Positions 15,001 through 22,004 of a DNA stretch of 64,000 nucleotides are shown one piece after another. The notes beneath the pieces were generated by a model. It was not told where the DNA came from. It was given only the letters and a program-made list of their open reading frames with translations, and did not search any database. This DNA comes from Ianthella basta. Its lineage: Eukaryota > Porifera > Demospongiae > Verongiida > Ianthellidae. Position numbers and translations under genes: made by a program. Location of the stretch: the NCBI GenBank assembly GCA_964019415.1, contig OZ025873.1, positions 2,792,982 through 2,856,981 on the forward strand. The letters run 5' to 3'. Numbering within the stretch: position 1 is the stretch's first letter; every line of letters begins with the position of its first letter.

Positions 15001-18000
15001 AGTTCCTTTGAGTAGGCAATCCACCACTTAGGCTGTAAGATACTACCGGGCTACCTCCATTCACCAGTGTCAGGTTCGTAAAGTCAAAAGTGTCCACATT
15101 GACAGGTTCATCAAAGAGCAGTGTCAGGGTGCCTGTGTTCATGTCCACATCAAAGGACACTAGGTTGGGAGCTGTTTCATCTGGGAACACATTGTCTGCT
15201 GGGAGAGCACTGCCCTCCAACATAGCCTCATTGCCGTTATCAGCCATATCAAGAATGGCATCCATCCCCAGCCTAAGAAATGTGTTGTTCACAGCTGTGG
15301 CAAGCTGATATAGCTCCTTTAGCACATTCAGGTCATCCACACTCAAAATCACAACTACCACTGTTGAGTTTTCAGTAGATACACTCCCTGTAGTGAGGGT
15401 GTAGGCAAGACCACCAGAAGCATTGAAATTATTCTGGATGACAATGGAGTTCACTCGCAGTGTACCAGCTGCAACCGTCTCATTGAATGTCAGGACTAGT
15501 TCTCCATTGTCCAGGTTCAGTGTGAACTCCTCCAAAATGGGTGGCTGGGCATCCTGGACCACGCTAGAAGCAGAACGGCCCACTGCAGCCAATACAGGGT
15601 TCCCATTCATGTCCTGCACACCCTCATTGGTAACAGATAAGAAGGTGTTACTTAAAGATGTGCCCAAACTGGTATCTTCCTTGATGGCATTCAAGGTTTC
15701 TCGTGAAAGCAGTATCTCCTGGAGGGCACCATTTTGGGTCACAACTGCACCTGATAGGGTGACCATGGTGGTGTCAGTGGTGTTAGTGGCAGTATTCTGG
15801 AGAGTAAATTCACCCACCTGCAAGCTAGATGCATTCACAACCTCTGAAAATGATATTACCAAGATATCACTGTCCAGGTCAAGAATGAAGGTACTGAGGA
15901 ATGGAGCTACCAAGTCTGCAGTGAAATTACTTACATCTAGGGGCATCTCAGGATCAATCCCAATGAGGTCATTGTTGAAGACATCCATCACTGCACCATC
16001 ACTTATAGAGATGAAAGTGTTATCTTCTTCAGTGGCTAGGTTGGTTAGTAGCTTGATGCTGTTGAGGTCGTCAAGGCCAAGTCGTACAACAAGCATTGTG
16101 CCATCAGTACTGACAAGAGAACTACTGGAAGTTAGGGTGTAGTTGACAGAGGCTGCAAAATCCTGCAGGGTGATGGTAGACACATCAAGAACACTGCGAA
16201 CAGTTTCAGAAAAGAACATGGTGAGAGTGTTCAAACTCAGGTCCAAATCAAAGGAGATGAGCTCTGGACTGGTAATGTCTGGACTGTACTCAGTGGCCAG
16301 GAGCACATCAATTGCAACTGAAGGATTTCCATTCATGTCATTCACAGCATCATTCTGCAGGCTGACAAAAGCTGTCATTGGACTGGTGGCAATGCGAAGC
16401 CGCTTCAGTTCATTCAGGTCCTCATCAGACAGCTTGAAGTCTACTGTTATGTCATTTTCTGTTGAAAGGAGAGCCCCACCAGTTAGGGGAAGGGAGACAA
16501 ACCCAGGCATGGAAGACTGCACCAGGTTTTGAAATGAAATCTTAGTGAAGTCCAGAGAGGATGCATTGACAACCTCAGTGAAAGTGAGCCTGATGGTAGC
16601 ATTGTTCATGTCCAAACTGAACATAATCAGTACAGGGTTGGTCATGTCACTCAAATAGCCACTAACAGGGATGGCATCCATGCTGAGAATGGCATCCACT
16701 GGATTCCTAGCAGTGTCCTGAACTGCACCTTGGGCCACTCTCAGAAATGTTGTGTCATTTGAGACTGCAAGTCCATTCATCTGTTTGATAGCATTAAGGT
16801 CAGAGACTGAAAGGTTCAGTATGAGTTGTAGCCCATTGCCTGACAGAACTTCACCTCCTGTAAGCTGGTAGGAGGCTGAAGCATTGCCCGTACTGTTCTG
16901 AAGGAAGAAACGATCAAAAGCTGTGGAGTTAGCTAACACAGGCTCATTGAAGTCGATCACCAGTAAGCCTGTATCAACACTGAAAGAAAACTGAAGTAGC
17001 TCAGGTGGGGTGGTGTCTTCCATAACGAAATCTGCTTGGATAAGGCTAGCAGCAATTGGGTTTCGATCAGCAGAGGTGTCTGTAACGGCAGCAGCAGCAA
17101 TACTGATAAATGTATTATCAACAATTGTTCCAAGATCTTCATAAAATTTCAAAGTGTTCAGGTTTGCAACAGTCAAGTTGACAGTTACAATGTAATCATT
17201 GTTTGCCTGTTTGGAAGAGGTTGGTGACAGGGTGAGGCTGTTCCCACCACTGACATTCATTGGCTGAAGGGTGATTCCACTAGGATTCAAGGTGGTGACA
17301 TCGACCACTTCATCAAATGTGAGCATCAACTCCCCACTGTTAACATCAAGAATAAAGTTGACAAGCTGTGGTCCTGTTCGGTCTTCGGCAAAGTTGGTTA
17401 CTCGTACTGCCATGCTTGAGTTGATGGACTCCAAGGATATCCCATTCATGTCCTGAATGGCATTCTGGTCTACCGCTAAGAAGGTGGAATCCCGGCTGAT
17501 TGCAAGGGAGAGCTTCCTCTGGAGGTTATACAAATCCCCTGTACCTAGCTGCAGCTCAAGGGTGAGACCATTGAGGCTGATAGTCATGGTATTCTCTGGC
17601 AGAAGGCCAGGTGTGAGCTGTTCCACCAAGTCACTGTCATTGGCACCCACACTTGCAAGGACGCTGAAAGCAGCAATGTTCACTGTGCTGATGTTGACTG
17701 GTTCAGAAAAAGTAATCACTAATACTCCAGTGTTCATGTCCAGGCCATAAGAGACTATCTCGGGGGGAATACTGTCTTCAGTCAGATTTTCAGCAGCAAA
17801 TGTGACCTCAGCCACTTCATTCCCTGCTGTATCAGTGATTGTAAAATTTTCCACAGAAATGAAGCAAGTGTCTTCACTTGTGCACAGAGAGCTGTCCAAT
17901 TTGATGGCATTGAGATCTTCAAATGAGAGCATTAATTCGACCACTGGTTCATCTGTTGCAGTAATCAGTCTACTGGTAGATAGTTGGTGGGTGGACAAGT

Positions 18001-21000
18001 TGCCGGAGGAAGTTGACTGAAGGGTGATTCCAAAGGCTAGGAATGACCCAACACTAACCGTTTCGTTAAACTCCAGAGTGATGATCCTACTGGATAAATT
18101 AATGTCAAACTGCTGCAGGAAAGGTGCTGTGGTGTCAGCCAAGTGCTGTCTGACCCTTGTGAAATCCAGTTGGGAGAGTCCTCTCGGAAACGTGGCAAAG
18201 TCAAACACTGCATCCATTGTTACTGCCAGGTAGGTGGTGTCATTACTGACTGCCAAATTCAGGAGCTGCTTGATACGATTAACATCAGCTGTTGACAACA
18301 GCACAGACACAACTGGTGGGTGACCAGGATTGATCACAGGACCCGATAGTGATCCTTCCATCACTGTATGAATCTCAGAAGGTGATGGGCTGCTGTCACC
18401 AAAGGTGAAGAATGTGAGGTTGAGTGTGGAGGTGTTTACAACTTCAGAGAAAGTAACAACCAGTATGCCAGTGTTCATATCCAGATCAAAGCTCATGATG
18501 GAGGGACGCGTCATGTCCTCAGAGAAAATTCCCACTCTCACCTGTGACGTAGCCTGTTGGTACATGTTGTTGCTCATATCTCGTACCACATCTGAGTCCA
18601 TGTCAAGGTAGGTTGTGTTCATTGAGGTAACCAGAGGGTTCCTGTACTTGAGTAAGTTGAGGTCTTCATCACTGAGTGCAATGGTTATCAGCGTACTATT
18701 TTGGCTGATGATTTCACTGCTCTGCAGCCTGTAATTGTTGCTGGACCCAGGGAAGTCCAGGAGAGTGAGGAACAGAATGTTGAAGGAATCAGAGTTTACT
18801 GTTTCCGAGAAGGTGAGGTTCAGCACTCCCTCATCCATGTCTAGTGAAAATTCAAACAAAACTGGATCTGTGGTGTCTGGTCTTACATCAAAAGCTTGCA
18901 GAGGATTGGTGACATTAAAGGGGACAGCTTGAAGGCTGGACATATCAAGAATCGTGTCTGCTGTGATAGACAGGAATGTATTGTTGACAGAGGTGGCCAG
19001 TTTGAAGAGTCTTTTGATCTCATTAAGGTCCCCATCTCCCAAGGTAATGGAGATCAGAGTGGAGTTGAGGTTGCCTGTGCCACTGCCTCCAAATGGTGGT
19101 GGGCTAAGTGAGTGGGTGTAGTCAGACTCATTGGCTTCTGGGTGTGCAAGGAGGGTGATCTGGTCCACTGCAAGGCTTGTGGCATCCACCGTCTCTGAGA
19201 ACGTAAAGTTGAGTATGCCCTCATTCAGATCCAGCGAGAATATGACCAGTTCCGGTGGAGTGATGTCAGGATATACCACACTTGCCCTTACAGAGTCCGA
19301 AATGTTGTACAGAACACCAGACATGTCCCTTACAGCGCCAACTTGGAGAAAAAGCCAAGTGTCATTCTCCTGAGTTCCAAGGTCAAGCATCTGCTTCACA
19401 GCATTTAGGTCTTCAACTCTGATAGTGAGGAAAATAACATCTGAATTCAGTGTAGAATGTGTCCCACCACCAATGTTGTACAATGAAGTTCCTGTTGGGT
19501 CACTGCGAAATTGAAGCAAGCTAGGCTCAAGGGTTGAGGCATTCACAGTCTCATCAAAGGTTAGTTGAAGCACTCCAGTATTCAGGTCAAAAGTAAAAGA
19601 CTCCAAGATGGCTGAGGAGGAGTCTGGAATAAATTGCAGCTGAAGGGCATTCTCTAGATCTTTCCTGTTGACTCTATTGCTATTGGTGTCCTGGATGGTT
19701 GCATTTGTGTGCGAGAGAAAGGTTGTGCTGGAGGAGGATGCAAGAGTAGTCCTGAACTTGATGTAGTTTAAATCTTCCCTCGTAAGTTCTATTTGCAAGA
19801 GTGCAAGATAAGGAGCACTATCTGTAATGCCTCCTGTGAGGGAATAGTGTACAAAATCCATTAACAGGCTATTTGCAGCATTCTGAATTGTGATCTGTGA
19901 GGCATCTAGCGTTGAAACAGTAACAAACTCATCGAAGGATAGCTGCAGAATGCCATTGTTTAGGTCTAATACTCCTGACTCCAGGTTTGGCCGCACCCCA
20001 TCAGGAATCACTTCCTGAGCCTGCTGGGCAGCTGTCATAAGAATGGAAAATACATTTTCTCCAAATACGTCCATCACAGCACTAGCTGTGACAGAAATGA
20101 AAGTGTTATCAACGTTTGTCCCCAGCTGGGGAATGCCCTTGACAGCATTGCTGTCTACTACCTGCAGAGGAACATTTAGTACAAAATCATCTACTGTTGG
20201 CTGAACTATGCTGGAGAGTGTGTAAGAATAGTTGGCGAGAAGCCCAACCCTGTCAGCTTGCAGTGTGATGGCATTTGCAGTTAAGGAAGATGCATCCACA
20301 ACATCATCAAAGGTCAGATGCAGAGTGGCAGTGTTCATATCCAACACAAATGACACCAGCCGTGGACTTCGAGTGTCACTGTTGAAGATCATCACCTGTA
20401 GACCTGTCGTAATTCCATCTACTGGATTGCCAGAGGTATCATCAATCATTCCCATACGTAACAGCAAGTAGCAGTCAGCAGATGATGAGCACAGTGAAGT
20501 AGATGTTTTCACCTCCTTGATGTCAGGATTAATGAGGGAAACAAAGATGGACAGTCTACTGTCATCGACATACATCACATCACCTCCTGTAAGGGAGTAG
20601 GTGATCGAGGAGCCATCGCTGAGTTGCAGCAGAGAATGGTTGAAGGTGTCAATATCCACTGGCTCATTAAAAGTGATTCGCAGTCGGTTGTCGTCAAGGT
20701 CAATCTCGCTGAAAGCTACAACAATTGGGTTAGTTTCATCTCCCAGGAACAGTAATGGCTGAGTTGCATTGGAGCCAATGGTTGTCATCTGAATAGCATT
20801 TCCAAACTGGTCATCAACCAGCACACCAGTAAATGTGATGAAAGTGTCATTTACACTAGTGAAGAGACCATCAATTGCTTTCAGTGCATTCAGATCCGTA
20901 ACACCAATGGTAAATTCCATGACAGTGCCAGTGACAGTGGAGTCCACTTGGCTGCTTGTAAGGGAAACACTTTCTGTGGCATTGTTTGAGTCATAGAATG

Positions 21001-21766
21001 TGATTGCTGTGGGTTCTAATGTCTCAAAATTCACTGGCTCATCAAAAGTCAAGGACACCCTCCCAGTATCAAGGTTTATGGTGTAGGCCTCCAATGACGG
21101 TGGGGTGGAGTCTGTGACTGGGATGGTTCTAGTGGCAGTGTCTGGATTGCTGATGTTAACAAAGATGGGCTGTGCCAAGTTACCTGCAGCGTCTTCCACT
21201 AGGATAGGAGTGAAACGTATCCAGCAAGCCCCTTGTGGTCGGCAGACTTCCAGCTGGGCCTTGAGTGTGTTTAAATCAAACACAGTAAGCTCAAAAGTGA
21301 CAGTGAGGGAAAACTCATCCTCTGTCAACACCCTTCCTGGTATAAGGCTGTAAGATGGCACACTGACATCTGCCACGAAATCATTTTGAATGGTTATGGC
21401 TGATGAGTCAAAAGTGGATGTATTGACAACCTCATCAAATCTGAGAGTCAGTCTCCCATTGTCCCAGTCAAACAGCTCAAACTGGACAAGCTGGGGACCG
21501 GTGACATCTCCCTGAAAATCACTCACCTTAGTCCCTTCAAGGTCACCATCAATTAGAAAACCTTCTGCATCTGCCACAGCACCAGTCACATACTGGAGGA
21601 AGCAATCCAGTGCTGACGTACACAGAGGGGTGCTCTTGATTGCATTTAAGTCATCTTGTCCAAAGACAACAGTGACGTTCGGGGTTAGTTCAGAGCTCAC
21701 ATCAGGTCCGCTTAGAACCGCTTGCACAACACAAAAGATTAGCAGCAGGCAGCACTGTAGTTGCAT
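1..21766 (-). CDS. Giant secreted Ig-like repeat protein, minus-strand gene (C-terminus outside window)
   Basis: One open frame runs from the ATG at 21766 to the left edge with no stop: 7,255 codons, and base 1 begins the next. The start MQLQCCLLLIFCVVQAVLSG is a clear signal peptide, so the protein should be secreted. After it come a half unit, 57 full ~125-residue units and the beginning of another. A unit reads P-x-L-x-x-F-x-L-D-L-x-x-G-x-L-x-L-T-F-x-E-x-V, a central LTGG, DLNxIK, NTFLS, D-x-x-GN and a D-x-T-P-P linker. No transmembrane segment or catalytic domain is visible. In-frame ATGs also lie at 21805 and 21823, but a strong splice acceptor at 21776-21775, eight bases before the chosen ATG, favours 21766. 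The fold is inferred as a beta-sandwich of the bacterial Ig-like kind. I do not recognise a named animal gene. An adhesive or matrix fibre is likely. Mass would be about 0.8 MDa for the visible part. Confidence 0.9.
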   Translation of the reverse strand, partial: MQLQCCLLLIFCVVQAVLSGPDVSSELTPNVTVVFGQDDLNAIKSTPLCTSALDCFLQYVTGAVADAEGFLIDGDLEGTKVSDFQGDVTGPQLVQFELFDWDNGRLTLRFDEVVNTSTFDSSAITIQNDFVADVSVPSYSLIPGRVLTEDEFSLTVTFELTVFDLNTLKAQLEVCRPQGACWIRFTPILVEDAAGNLAQPIFVNISNPDTATRTIPVTDSTPPSLEAYTINLDTGRVSLTFDEPVNFETLEPTAITFYDSNNATESVSLTSSQVDSTVTGTVMEFTIGVTDLNALKAIDGLFTSVNDTFITFTGVLVDDQFGNAIQMTTIGSNATQPLLFLGDETNPIVVAFSEIDLDDNRLRITFNEPVDIDTFNHSLLQLSDGSSITYSLTGGDVMYVDDSRLSIFVSLINPDIKEVKTSTSLCSSSADCYLLLRMGMIDDTSGNPVDGITTGLQVMIFNSDTRSPRLVSFVLDMNTATLHLTFDDVVDASSLTANAITLQADRVGLLANYSYTLSSIVQPTVDDFVLNVPLQVVDSNAVKGIPQLGTNVDNTFISVTASAVMDVFGENVFSILMTAAQQAQEVIPDGVRPNLESGVLDLNNGILQLSFDEFVTVSTLDASQITIQNAANSLLMDFVHYSLTGGITDSAPYLALLQIELTREDLNYIKFRTTLASSSSTTFLSHTNATIQDTNSNRVNRKDLENALQLQFIPDSSSAILESFTFDLNTGVLQLTFDETVNASTLEPSLLQFRSDPTGTSLYNIGGGTHSTLNSDVIFLTIRVEDLNAVKQMLDLGTQENDTWLFLQVGAVRDMSGVLYNISDSVRASVVYPDITPPELVIFSLDLNEGILNFTFSETVDATSLAVDQITLLAHPEANESDYTHSLSPPPFGGSGTGNLNSTLISITLGDGDLNEIKRLFKLATSVNNTFLSITADTILDMSSLQAVPFNVTNPLQAFDVRPDTTDPVLFEFSLDMDEGVLNLTFSETVNSDSFNILFLTLLDFPGSSNNYRLQSSEIISQNSTLITIALSDEDLNLLKYRNPLVTSMNTTYLDMDSDVVRDMSNNMYQQATSQVRVGIFSEDMTRPSIMSFDLDMNTGILVVTFSEVVNTSTLNLTFFTFGDSSPSPSEIHTVMEGSLSGPVINPGHPPVVSVLLSTADVNRIKQLLNLAVSNDTTYLAVTMDAVFDFATFPRGLSQLDFTRVRQHLADTTAPFLQQFDINLSSRIITLEFNETVSVGSFLAFGITLQSTSSGNLSTHQLSTSRLITATDEPVVELMLSFEDLNAIKLDSSLCTSEDTCFISVENFTITDTAGNEVAEVTFAAENLTEDSIPPEIVSYGLDMNTGVLVITFSEPVNISTVNIAAFSVLASVGANDSDLVEQLTPGLLPENTMTISLNGLTLELQLGTGDLYNLQRKLSLAISRDSTFLAVDQNAIQDMNGISLESINSSMAVRVTNFAEDRTGPQLVNFILDVNSGELMLTFDEVVDVTTLNPSGITLQPMNVSGGNSLTLSPTSSKQANNDYIVTVNLTVANLNTLKFYEDLGTIVDNTFISIAAAAVTDTSADRNPIAASLIQADFVMEDTTPPELLQFSFSVDTGLLVIDFNEPVLANSTAFDRFFLQNSTGNASASYQLTGGEVLSGNGLQLILNLSVSDLNAIKQMNGLAVSNDTTFLRVAQGAVQDTARNPVDAILSMDAIPVSGYLSDMTNPVLIMFSLDMNNATIRLTFTEVVNASSLDFTKISFQNLVQSSMPGFVSLPLTGGALLSTENDITVDFKLSDEDLNELKRLRIATSPMTAFVSLQNDAVNDMNGNPSVAIDVLLATEYSPDITSPELISFDLDLSLNTLTMFFSETVRSVLDVSTITLQDFAASVNYTLTSSSSLVSTDGTMLVVRLGLDDLNSIKLLTNLATEEDNTFISISDGAVMDVFNNDLIGIDPEMPLDVSNFTADLVAPFLSTFILDLDSDILVISFSEVVNASSLQVGEFTLQNTATNTTDTTMVTLSGAVVTQNGALQEILLSRETLNAIKEDTSLGTSLSNTFLSVTNEGVQDMNGNPVLAAVGRSASSVVQDAQPPILEEFTLNLDNGELVLTFNETVAAGTLRVNSIVIQNNFNASGGLAYTLTTGSVSTENSTVVVVILSVDDLNVLKELYQLATAVNNTFLRLGMDAILDMADNGNEAMLEGSALPADNVFPDETAPNLVSFDVDMNTGTLTLLFDEPVNVDTFDFTNLTLVNGGSPVVSYSLSGGLPTQRNFTEVNVTLTVEDLNAIKALPDLATSRSDVRLAIGSVFVDDMSGNMVSEINASQLLNVSTFLQDRTAPTLDQFSIDLTSNTLELTFSETVRASSFNSSAIVLTNGRPGDVAVTLSDSRVDLTLYSTVVTVNLSFTDVNEITRLPLATSLDDTFISVTDQAIADANGNAVVPIPRSAALNTTGYIPDMIMPYLASFNFNISSGEIELFFSETVNASTVAIAGFTLQADNNVSVIADEGRFTLTNASTHSLVNSFRVTLFTEGGDLNAVKSDLTLAIDANTTFLSTLEGSILDMNGNPLIEISHQSALQVGVYTSDVVSPELLAFSLRFVNRTLVLELQFSETVNASSLDPTQLIFSSARNATVNGTTFTLTGGQVSLEDSPFVSISITSEDLESIRQLDSEQLLTTPSTSYLSIGVDGIMDVFDNPVVAIPLSDALIIRGAFADLKPPELVSQSFDLNRGILYLDFDESVVVSSLIVQRITIHSRAVGTLGSNHTLSGFANASSDAEGQRVVITLLDSDLNRIKEITDLAVSQETTYVSYKRGVVRDLADNEAVVVPPETALRSSGFIQDITGPFLVEYSVDLEAETITLTFNETINASSVDVTQFVFQNEQNFGTLQYFLTDSRIISNDSTVLVIQFSKTDIDGIKAIENLVTGISDTYLAIDREGLMDMQRNELLEVFRRAARQPSSFNTDRVRPVLVNSTLDLNMGILLLTFDETVQERTLDATEIVLTNDPQSLSGIFRIRAAFSNNNNLPIQNISFGAADLNRLKQLGVCAAAESCFLSFSSDFIMDMFDNPVFPVNGTQIGIYIPDTTGPMLVEFVELDYITGSVTLRLSETVNVDSLNFSALYLQSLFANPRDIVALEGSTGPSVNTSILEIALSQESLDSLKISTDVCAHRGNCYIRFTSSFVRDMVGNQAVEVSANFPGFIVTDIVRDLLAPTLVAFDLDLEAGYLFLEFDEPVDVANMDVSQLYLHGTENNSAIGRFPLDNAIKPSENSRYVNLTLPPFLITTLKSSEYFKDSNSTFLSLTPFFTTDLDFFSGNPIVAVDGQQVRNFVEDTTEPRLQSFALNLASNTLTLLFSEPVIPSSLNITRVTLSSTQAGAGNVTLTGGAVANMVSSQFGLMEVVIALTEEDVVAVESSPFLGESQSDTVISLAENSVLDTAGNANLQLVGVAASSHTPDDTRVTLRDFDLDINSGRLNLTFDDSVSVGSFDSAGLIIQDAKWSADEDRVALSSTSSMIESQVGFTVSVALSNEDLNVIKMATSVANSANDTYLTIRAFTIDGTYGGDVLAITNGDGLAVRNFVSDSTAPEVVSFVLDLNTGSVVLSFSEAVSANSVNPEGFRLQANYSSDIFLDLSSNSTTVQGEQPSVVQILLTEDDISQLMIDLDLGDSAANTYISVIPSAAEDYAGNPLRPIVNDSALRVSVVIQDSSSPQLLSYVLDMDEGLLHLTFNEVVDVTTLFVPAIGLQPVAILRGGPMFTFDGSFSVSSNSRVITVNITGDDLNTIKQLSVLAVSQASTFLTLSPMAITDIGSNAVVEITDIAALLAAGYISDQTRPSLRYFTLDLTNDTLVLVFDETMDVSTLEVTQITLHSSTENSFNLTLSGGIANHPNDATLLVELTRPDLNLIKMREDFGTSVSNTFVSLHADSITDVSGNPVIPVIVAPAMNFSEDFTRPVLESFSIDMNSERLQLTFTEAVRVNTLQPSALVLQSARANYSEYRLTGGRTISDNGPVIELVLTTDDLNAIKELRDLATRASNSFIRIDEGAVMDMNRNDVEGRNSSLALMATSYITDQISPELISFDLNLNTSELTLTFSETVDASTALFSFWTLQSSETSTDESHTLTGGNATQLNSTTVVFHLTREDANEVKRLTGLATSLNTTFLSVTALGIKDTSGNVLDPISSSMALPASDFFEDRVPPQLMSFVFDANEGLIILTFDETVNVETFNVSALIVQGNETADEFHRLRDGEVLSNNSHIVVVQLTRNDSNSIKSLGTVGFSHIDTFLTLDADAVRDMFGNSIVPIEDGSALQVSASNYIPDTTNPNLEAFDLDVNEGTLTLHFDETVDASSLRLTRLILHNNGFGDFSFHNLTGGLKTLENLPEVTVTFNDPDLDDLKLDRQLATSNDTTWITIDEMTVQDVALSPNYVNPIVQQVRKFKEDTTSPQLVSFTVNVNTFMITLYFSEPVQSSTLIIEALTLQGVYNATDNETDYYTLTNGTTGSEDGEEIVIVLVEEDLNVVKSNSFLFTSVDTSIISFSPELIQDMNGNPVQEVPLSSGVRASQFTNDTTSPQLRSYSIDMNTGILVLSFSETINTTLVDIPSIAFQRFKNITNLFYSYSLNTSRVISEDAPIVTVQLSRQDLNEMKRRLIGTRPGRTWLTFSSQAFQDANKQAVIPLVNGDNATKVMGPFYVPDTSPAVLNSFDLDLTNEELVLHFDETVNAMTLDTTQITLINVQGGNTSYTLTKVSVPMDELTPDPVVYLGREDLNNIKRFANLATFENDTYISITNVTVNDVFDNNVTEVTELAAIRVVTYTPDRVNASLLNFELDLTNNTLTLHFDETVNATSLDPSQITLQNQAGNQSVNYTLTGGYSIYGDDPTIVVNLTSNDLNMVKQLLELGISLQSTFLSVTPSAIEDMSGNPLNSLSPEEAKPAQNFTEDRVRPNFVGFNIDLDRAFLTLSFDETVSVPSLMFTQITLQDAATAGTRYTLTGGSSPSVNGTEVVVDILKYDLDLIKRDFNLASDREDTYITFPSTMVLDMNENEVVPFLNGFGVQVTNYTEDMTPPVLDGYDLDMNLGTMTFYFSETVNAESFNPQAITIQADTFVDVRDVHLYYTLTEANWTMVNFTEIELTFERDLYETADDFNEIKRRPGIATSMNNTYIQFGEDLVQDMNSLPIVPRLNSISNAQQVDNFTADTERPELYRFDIDLNTGTLFLTFTEMLNRSSLNVTTITIISEPTFFAIEERNVTEMFNVTGLGGVYTLTSMRVLPVVTDMLFPHPQVTLTGGTVDEGDSQVFRVVMDVVDLNNLKRQDLCTDASKVNNCFIGFTSDFVTDMEGLPIVAINVTDPQRARFYVDDETPPFLAQFVSFDLMAETVRLRFDETVNVSTFDPSQITLRSWGFNDGVRPYVEVNLTGSVPGSIWQVSDTELEFTLLAEDLNMIKQLEELCGDPQVCFVRFTEFVVKDMANNYATELNEDVDIAANAVMLFEIPAIFVRDRKSPVLEAYTFDLDGGHIVLTFNETIRLGDFTPTAITLFSTRFDENDTEFYSLLMAQTVNSVDNWIYVNFTISSQDLNEIKALELLATSVNSTFLEVDSTLIEDLSDQEFAPIDSDNRLQALRVFPDITRPTLVYFDINFSHKTLTLMSNEPIYLPSVQPELITLQSAGNIDSPNVVYLTLSNGTVGYVDPDNDLKQVVTITLTPEDILFIQRHMLNRTIATGVPNTYISYPEGLFTDMSGNPLNAVLNTTAERVQNFIVDAFDVALQYYTLDMNMGTINLTFNDVVLPMSFDPLAFYFSDSMNDSDPYFLTADTDAISGVHFWLVVQLSDDDLNAIKEDLDLATNANNTFLSTVPITVRQALTDTAGRSLIEFMFEPPREFIPDTTPPSLDGFTLDMNQGQLHLMFNETVRAATLLTGNLILGSISNFSEAEPSHVIQLTNASRSERDFIILTVNISVADQNELKRIREIATSTRDSFIAFDNTTLEDQNMNSVVPIPLDSAFEATGFVSDTTKPRLTAFTLNLTSEELVLTFDETVMSGSFSPQGITLVSSPGSPSGRYTLTGGTRSMEDSTVITLEMSVTDLNVIKQMLDLAVSSATTYINVFSNLVDDMNANNVSTIALPSALPVSQFYPDNTSPNLVMFALDLNSDLLSLTFDETVSVPSLNITSISLVDSLTNWTTSYTLTGGNQTFDNTTVVNVTLNKVDSDAVRFLDSLAIDNSSTYLAIEEGGIEDMNFNPVQAVVLRADTFLRDNVSPSLVEFDLDVNEGVLVLSFSETVRNSSLDPTVITIQGNPMRAFTNQSHTLTGGLSLYGDNTTITIQLSIDDLNEIKRQRYLAISVGTTFISFPSTLITDMFDNPVMEVLELDAVGVDEYVNDTTPPELLSYDFDLNNSSVFLTFSETVDTQTLQSTAFTFLSDDRNDNLTIRYTLTNVSVTMSQPSTEVKLDVGEIDLDNIKRYPLLAVSYSTTFLSITPEAVADMFGNQAVSWNESYPLPVRIFTPDTTSPRLESFSLFMNDYLLSLTFSETVNVSSLNVTGITLESDIPGDASYTLQSVSTIALTEDDPTVNILISPEDMNVIKNLTGLATLRENTFLSVGDTAIRDMADNRVSVQLRASVSEYTADDMGPVLMSFSLDLSTEVITLFFNETVNSTSLDPARLVLQSSPGDLLGVNLRGSQVISPNGPYQLLQIGFDALNMIKLLQSLATSENNTYLSILDQGVYDLADDPNPITRDVVNITNFNTDLVPPELLAFHVDLTEELIILSFSEPVNADSVDVTAITLQSAQNLSEQGVSYTLTDGQVNSTNGLTVRIFFSDFDLNNIKRDEGLLRNASTTHISFTEELVDDMYGNPVVRVSEDDAFAGTFEEDTLSPRLLNFALDMNSGELVLTFNETVDVSTLDFTQLSFQMQPTVMDPLHRYSLTGGSLLSARDDLEVRIQITRFDLNELKFRDIGFTEDFVYLITSNVTITDMVGRYALPLNEMSAIQPQTFNNDTDPPFLESFQLDLTSELLTLIFSETIRDLDLTQVTLQSLSNTSSTVAYEEYSLNTSTRINAYDYIIDGFDGSKSRVALIQLSTADLNEIKRRPLLAVSRGTSFIRLTSSSFADFVGQLVMPVAGSSALRATRYIGDMVPPTLDQFSLDLSDDILSLTFSETVNASSFVPTAFTFHGGFPVDLIDDPYYTLTGGEVLSFNDPVIQVKLSFEDANFIKNLTMLAVDVNTTYLTVQSFAISDMANNDLTPRTNSTALQVDLYLDDTKPPTVTRFVLDLNIGVLTL
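5324..6229 (-). repeat. Two adjacent minus-gene units with insertions and cysteine pairs
   Basis: Two consecutive units (42 and 43 from the signal peptide) total 302 codons instead of about 250. The first has a long insertion before its LTGG strand and a wider cysteine pair (LCTDASKVNNCF). The second has the longer first strand (FVSFDLMAE) and LCGDPQVCF. They look like another copy of the paired-cysteine marker found in the plus gene, but their distance from the previous pair (18 units) does not fit the 23-unit rule. Confidence 0.65.
11069..14053 (-). repeat. Eight-unit block of minus gene in the same unit order as the plus super-repeat
   Basis: Counting units from the signal peptide, minus unit 21 has the insertion-type first strand (FSLRFVNRTLVLELQF), units 24 and 25 have C-x5-C loops (VCAAAESCF, VCAHRGNCY), unit 25 also has the longer first strand (FVELDYITG), and unit 28 has the QAF-like stretch (LTIRAFTIDG, then DVLAITNG). 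The spacing between these types (4, then 3) equals that between plus units 9, 13 and 16. This supports a shared ancestral block rather than independent growth of the two arrays. Confidence 0.7.
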
Positions 21767-21861
21767 GGTTTGTCCTAGTAAGCACACATTAAGAGAAGAA
21801 GGCATTGTGACATGGTGGCACATGGACAGGAATGCTTAACATAATCCATAAGAAATAGATG

Positions 21862-22004
21862 CAGACAAATAGATCGTGAGCAAAGATATAGCAAAGATCA
21901 ATCAACAATTGATTGCAGGACATTCAGCCATGTGTAGGCCAAACGTCCTGCAATCAATTGTTGATTGATTTTTGCTACGTCTTTGCTCACAATCTATTCG
22001 CCTG
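21862..22004. repeat. 143-bp near-perfect palindrome close to the minus-gene start
   Basis: The arms 21862-21921 and 21945-22004 pair with about six mismatches. The outer ends read CAGAC and CGCCTG and the inner arms read CAATTGATTGCAGGAC. The loop is about 23 bases. It lies about 100 bases upstream of the minus-strand ATG, probably inside the 5'UTR intron. It may be a very short MITE; no clear target duplication flanks it. Confidence 0.75.

Noticed and set aside
1-21700. Many 60-240-codon plus-strand frames over the minus gene
   Set aside because: They are Ser/Val/Lys-rich antisense shadows that recur with the ~375-base unit period. They have no start context, domain or continuity.
21862-22004. 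Palindrome as a microRNA or structural RNA gene
   Set aside because: A 60-base arm is long for a microRNA hairpin, and the ends look like a short inverted-repeat element. No other evidence for an RNA gene is present.
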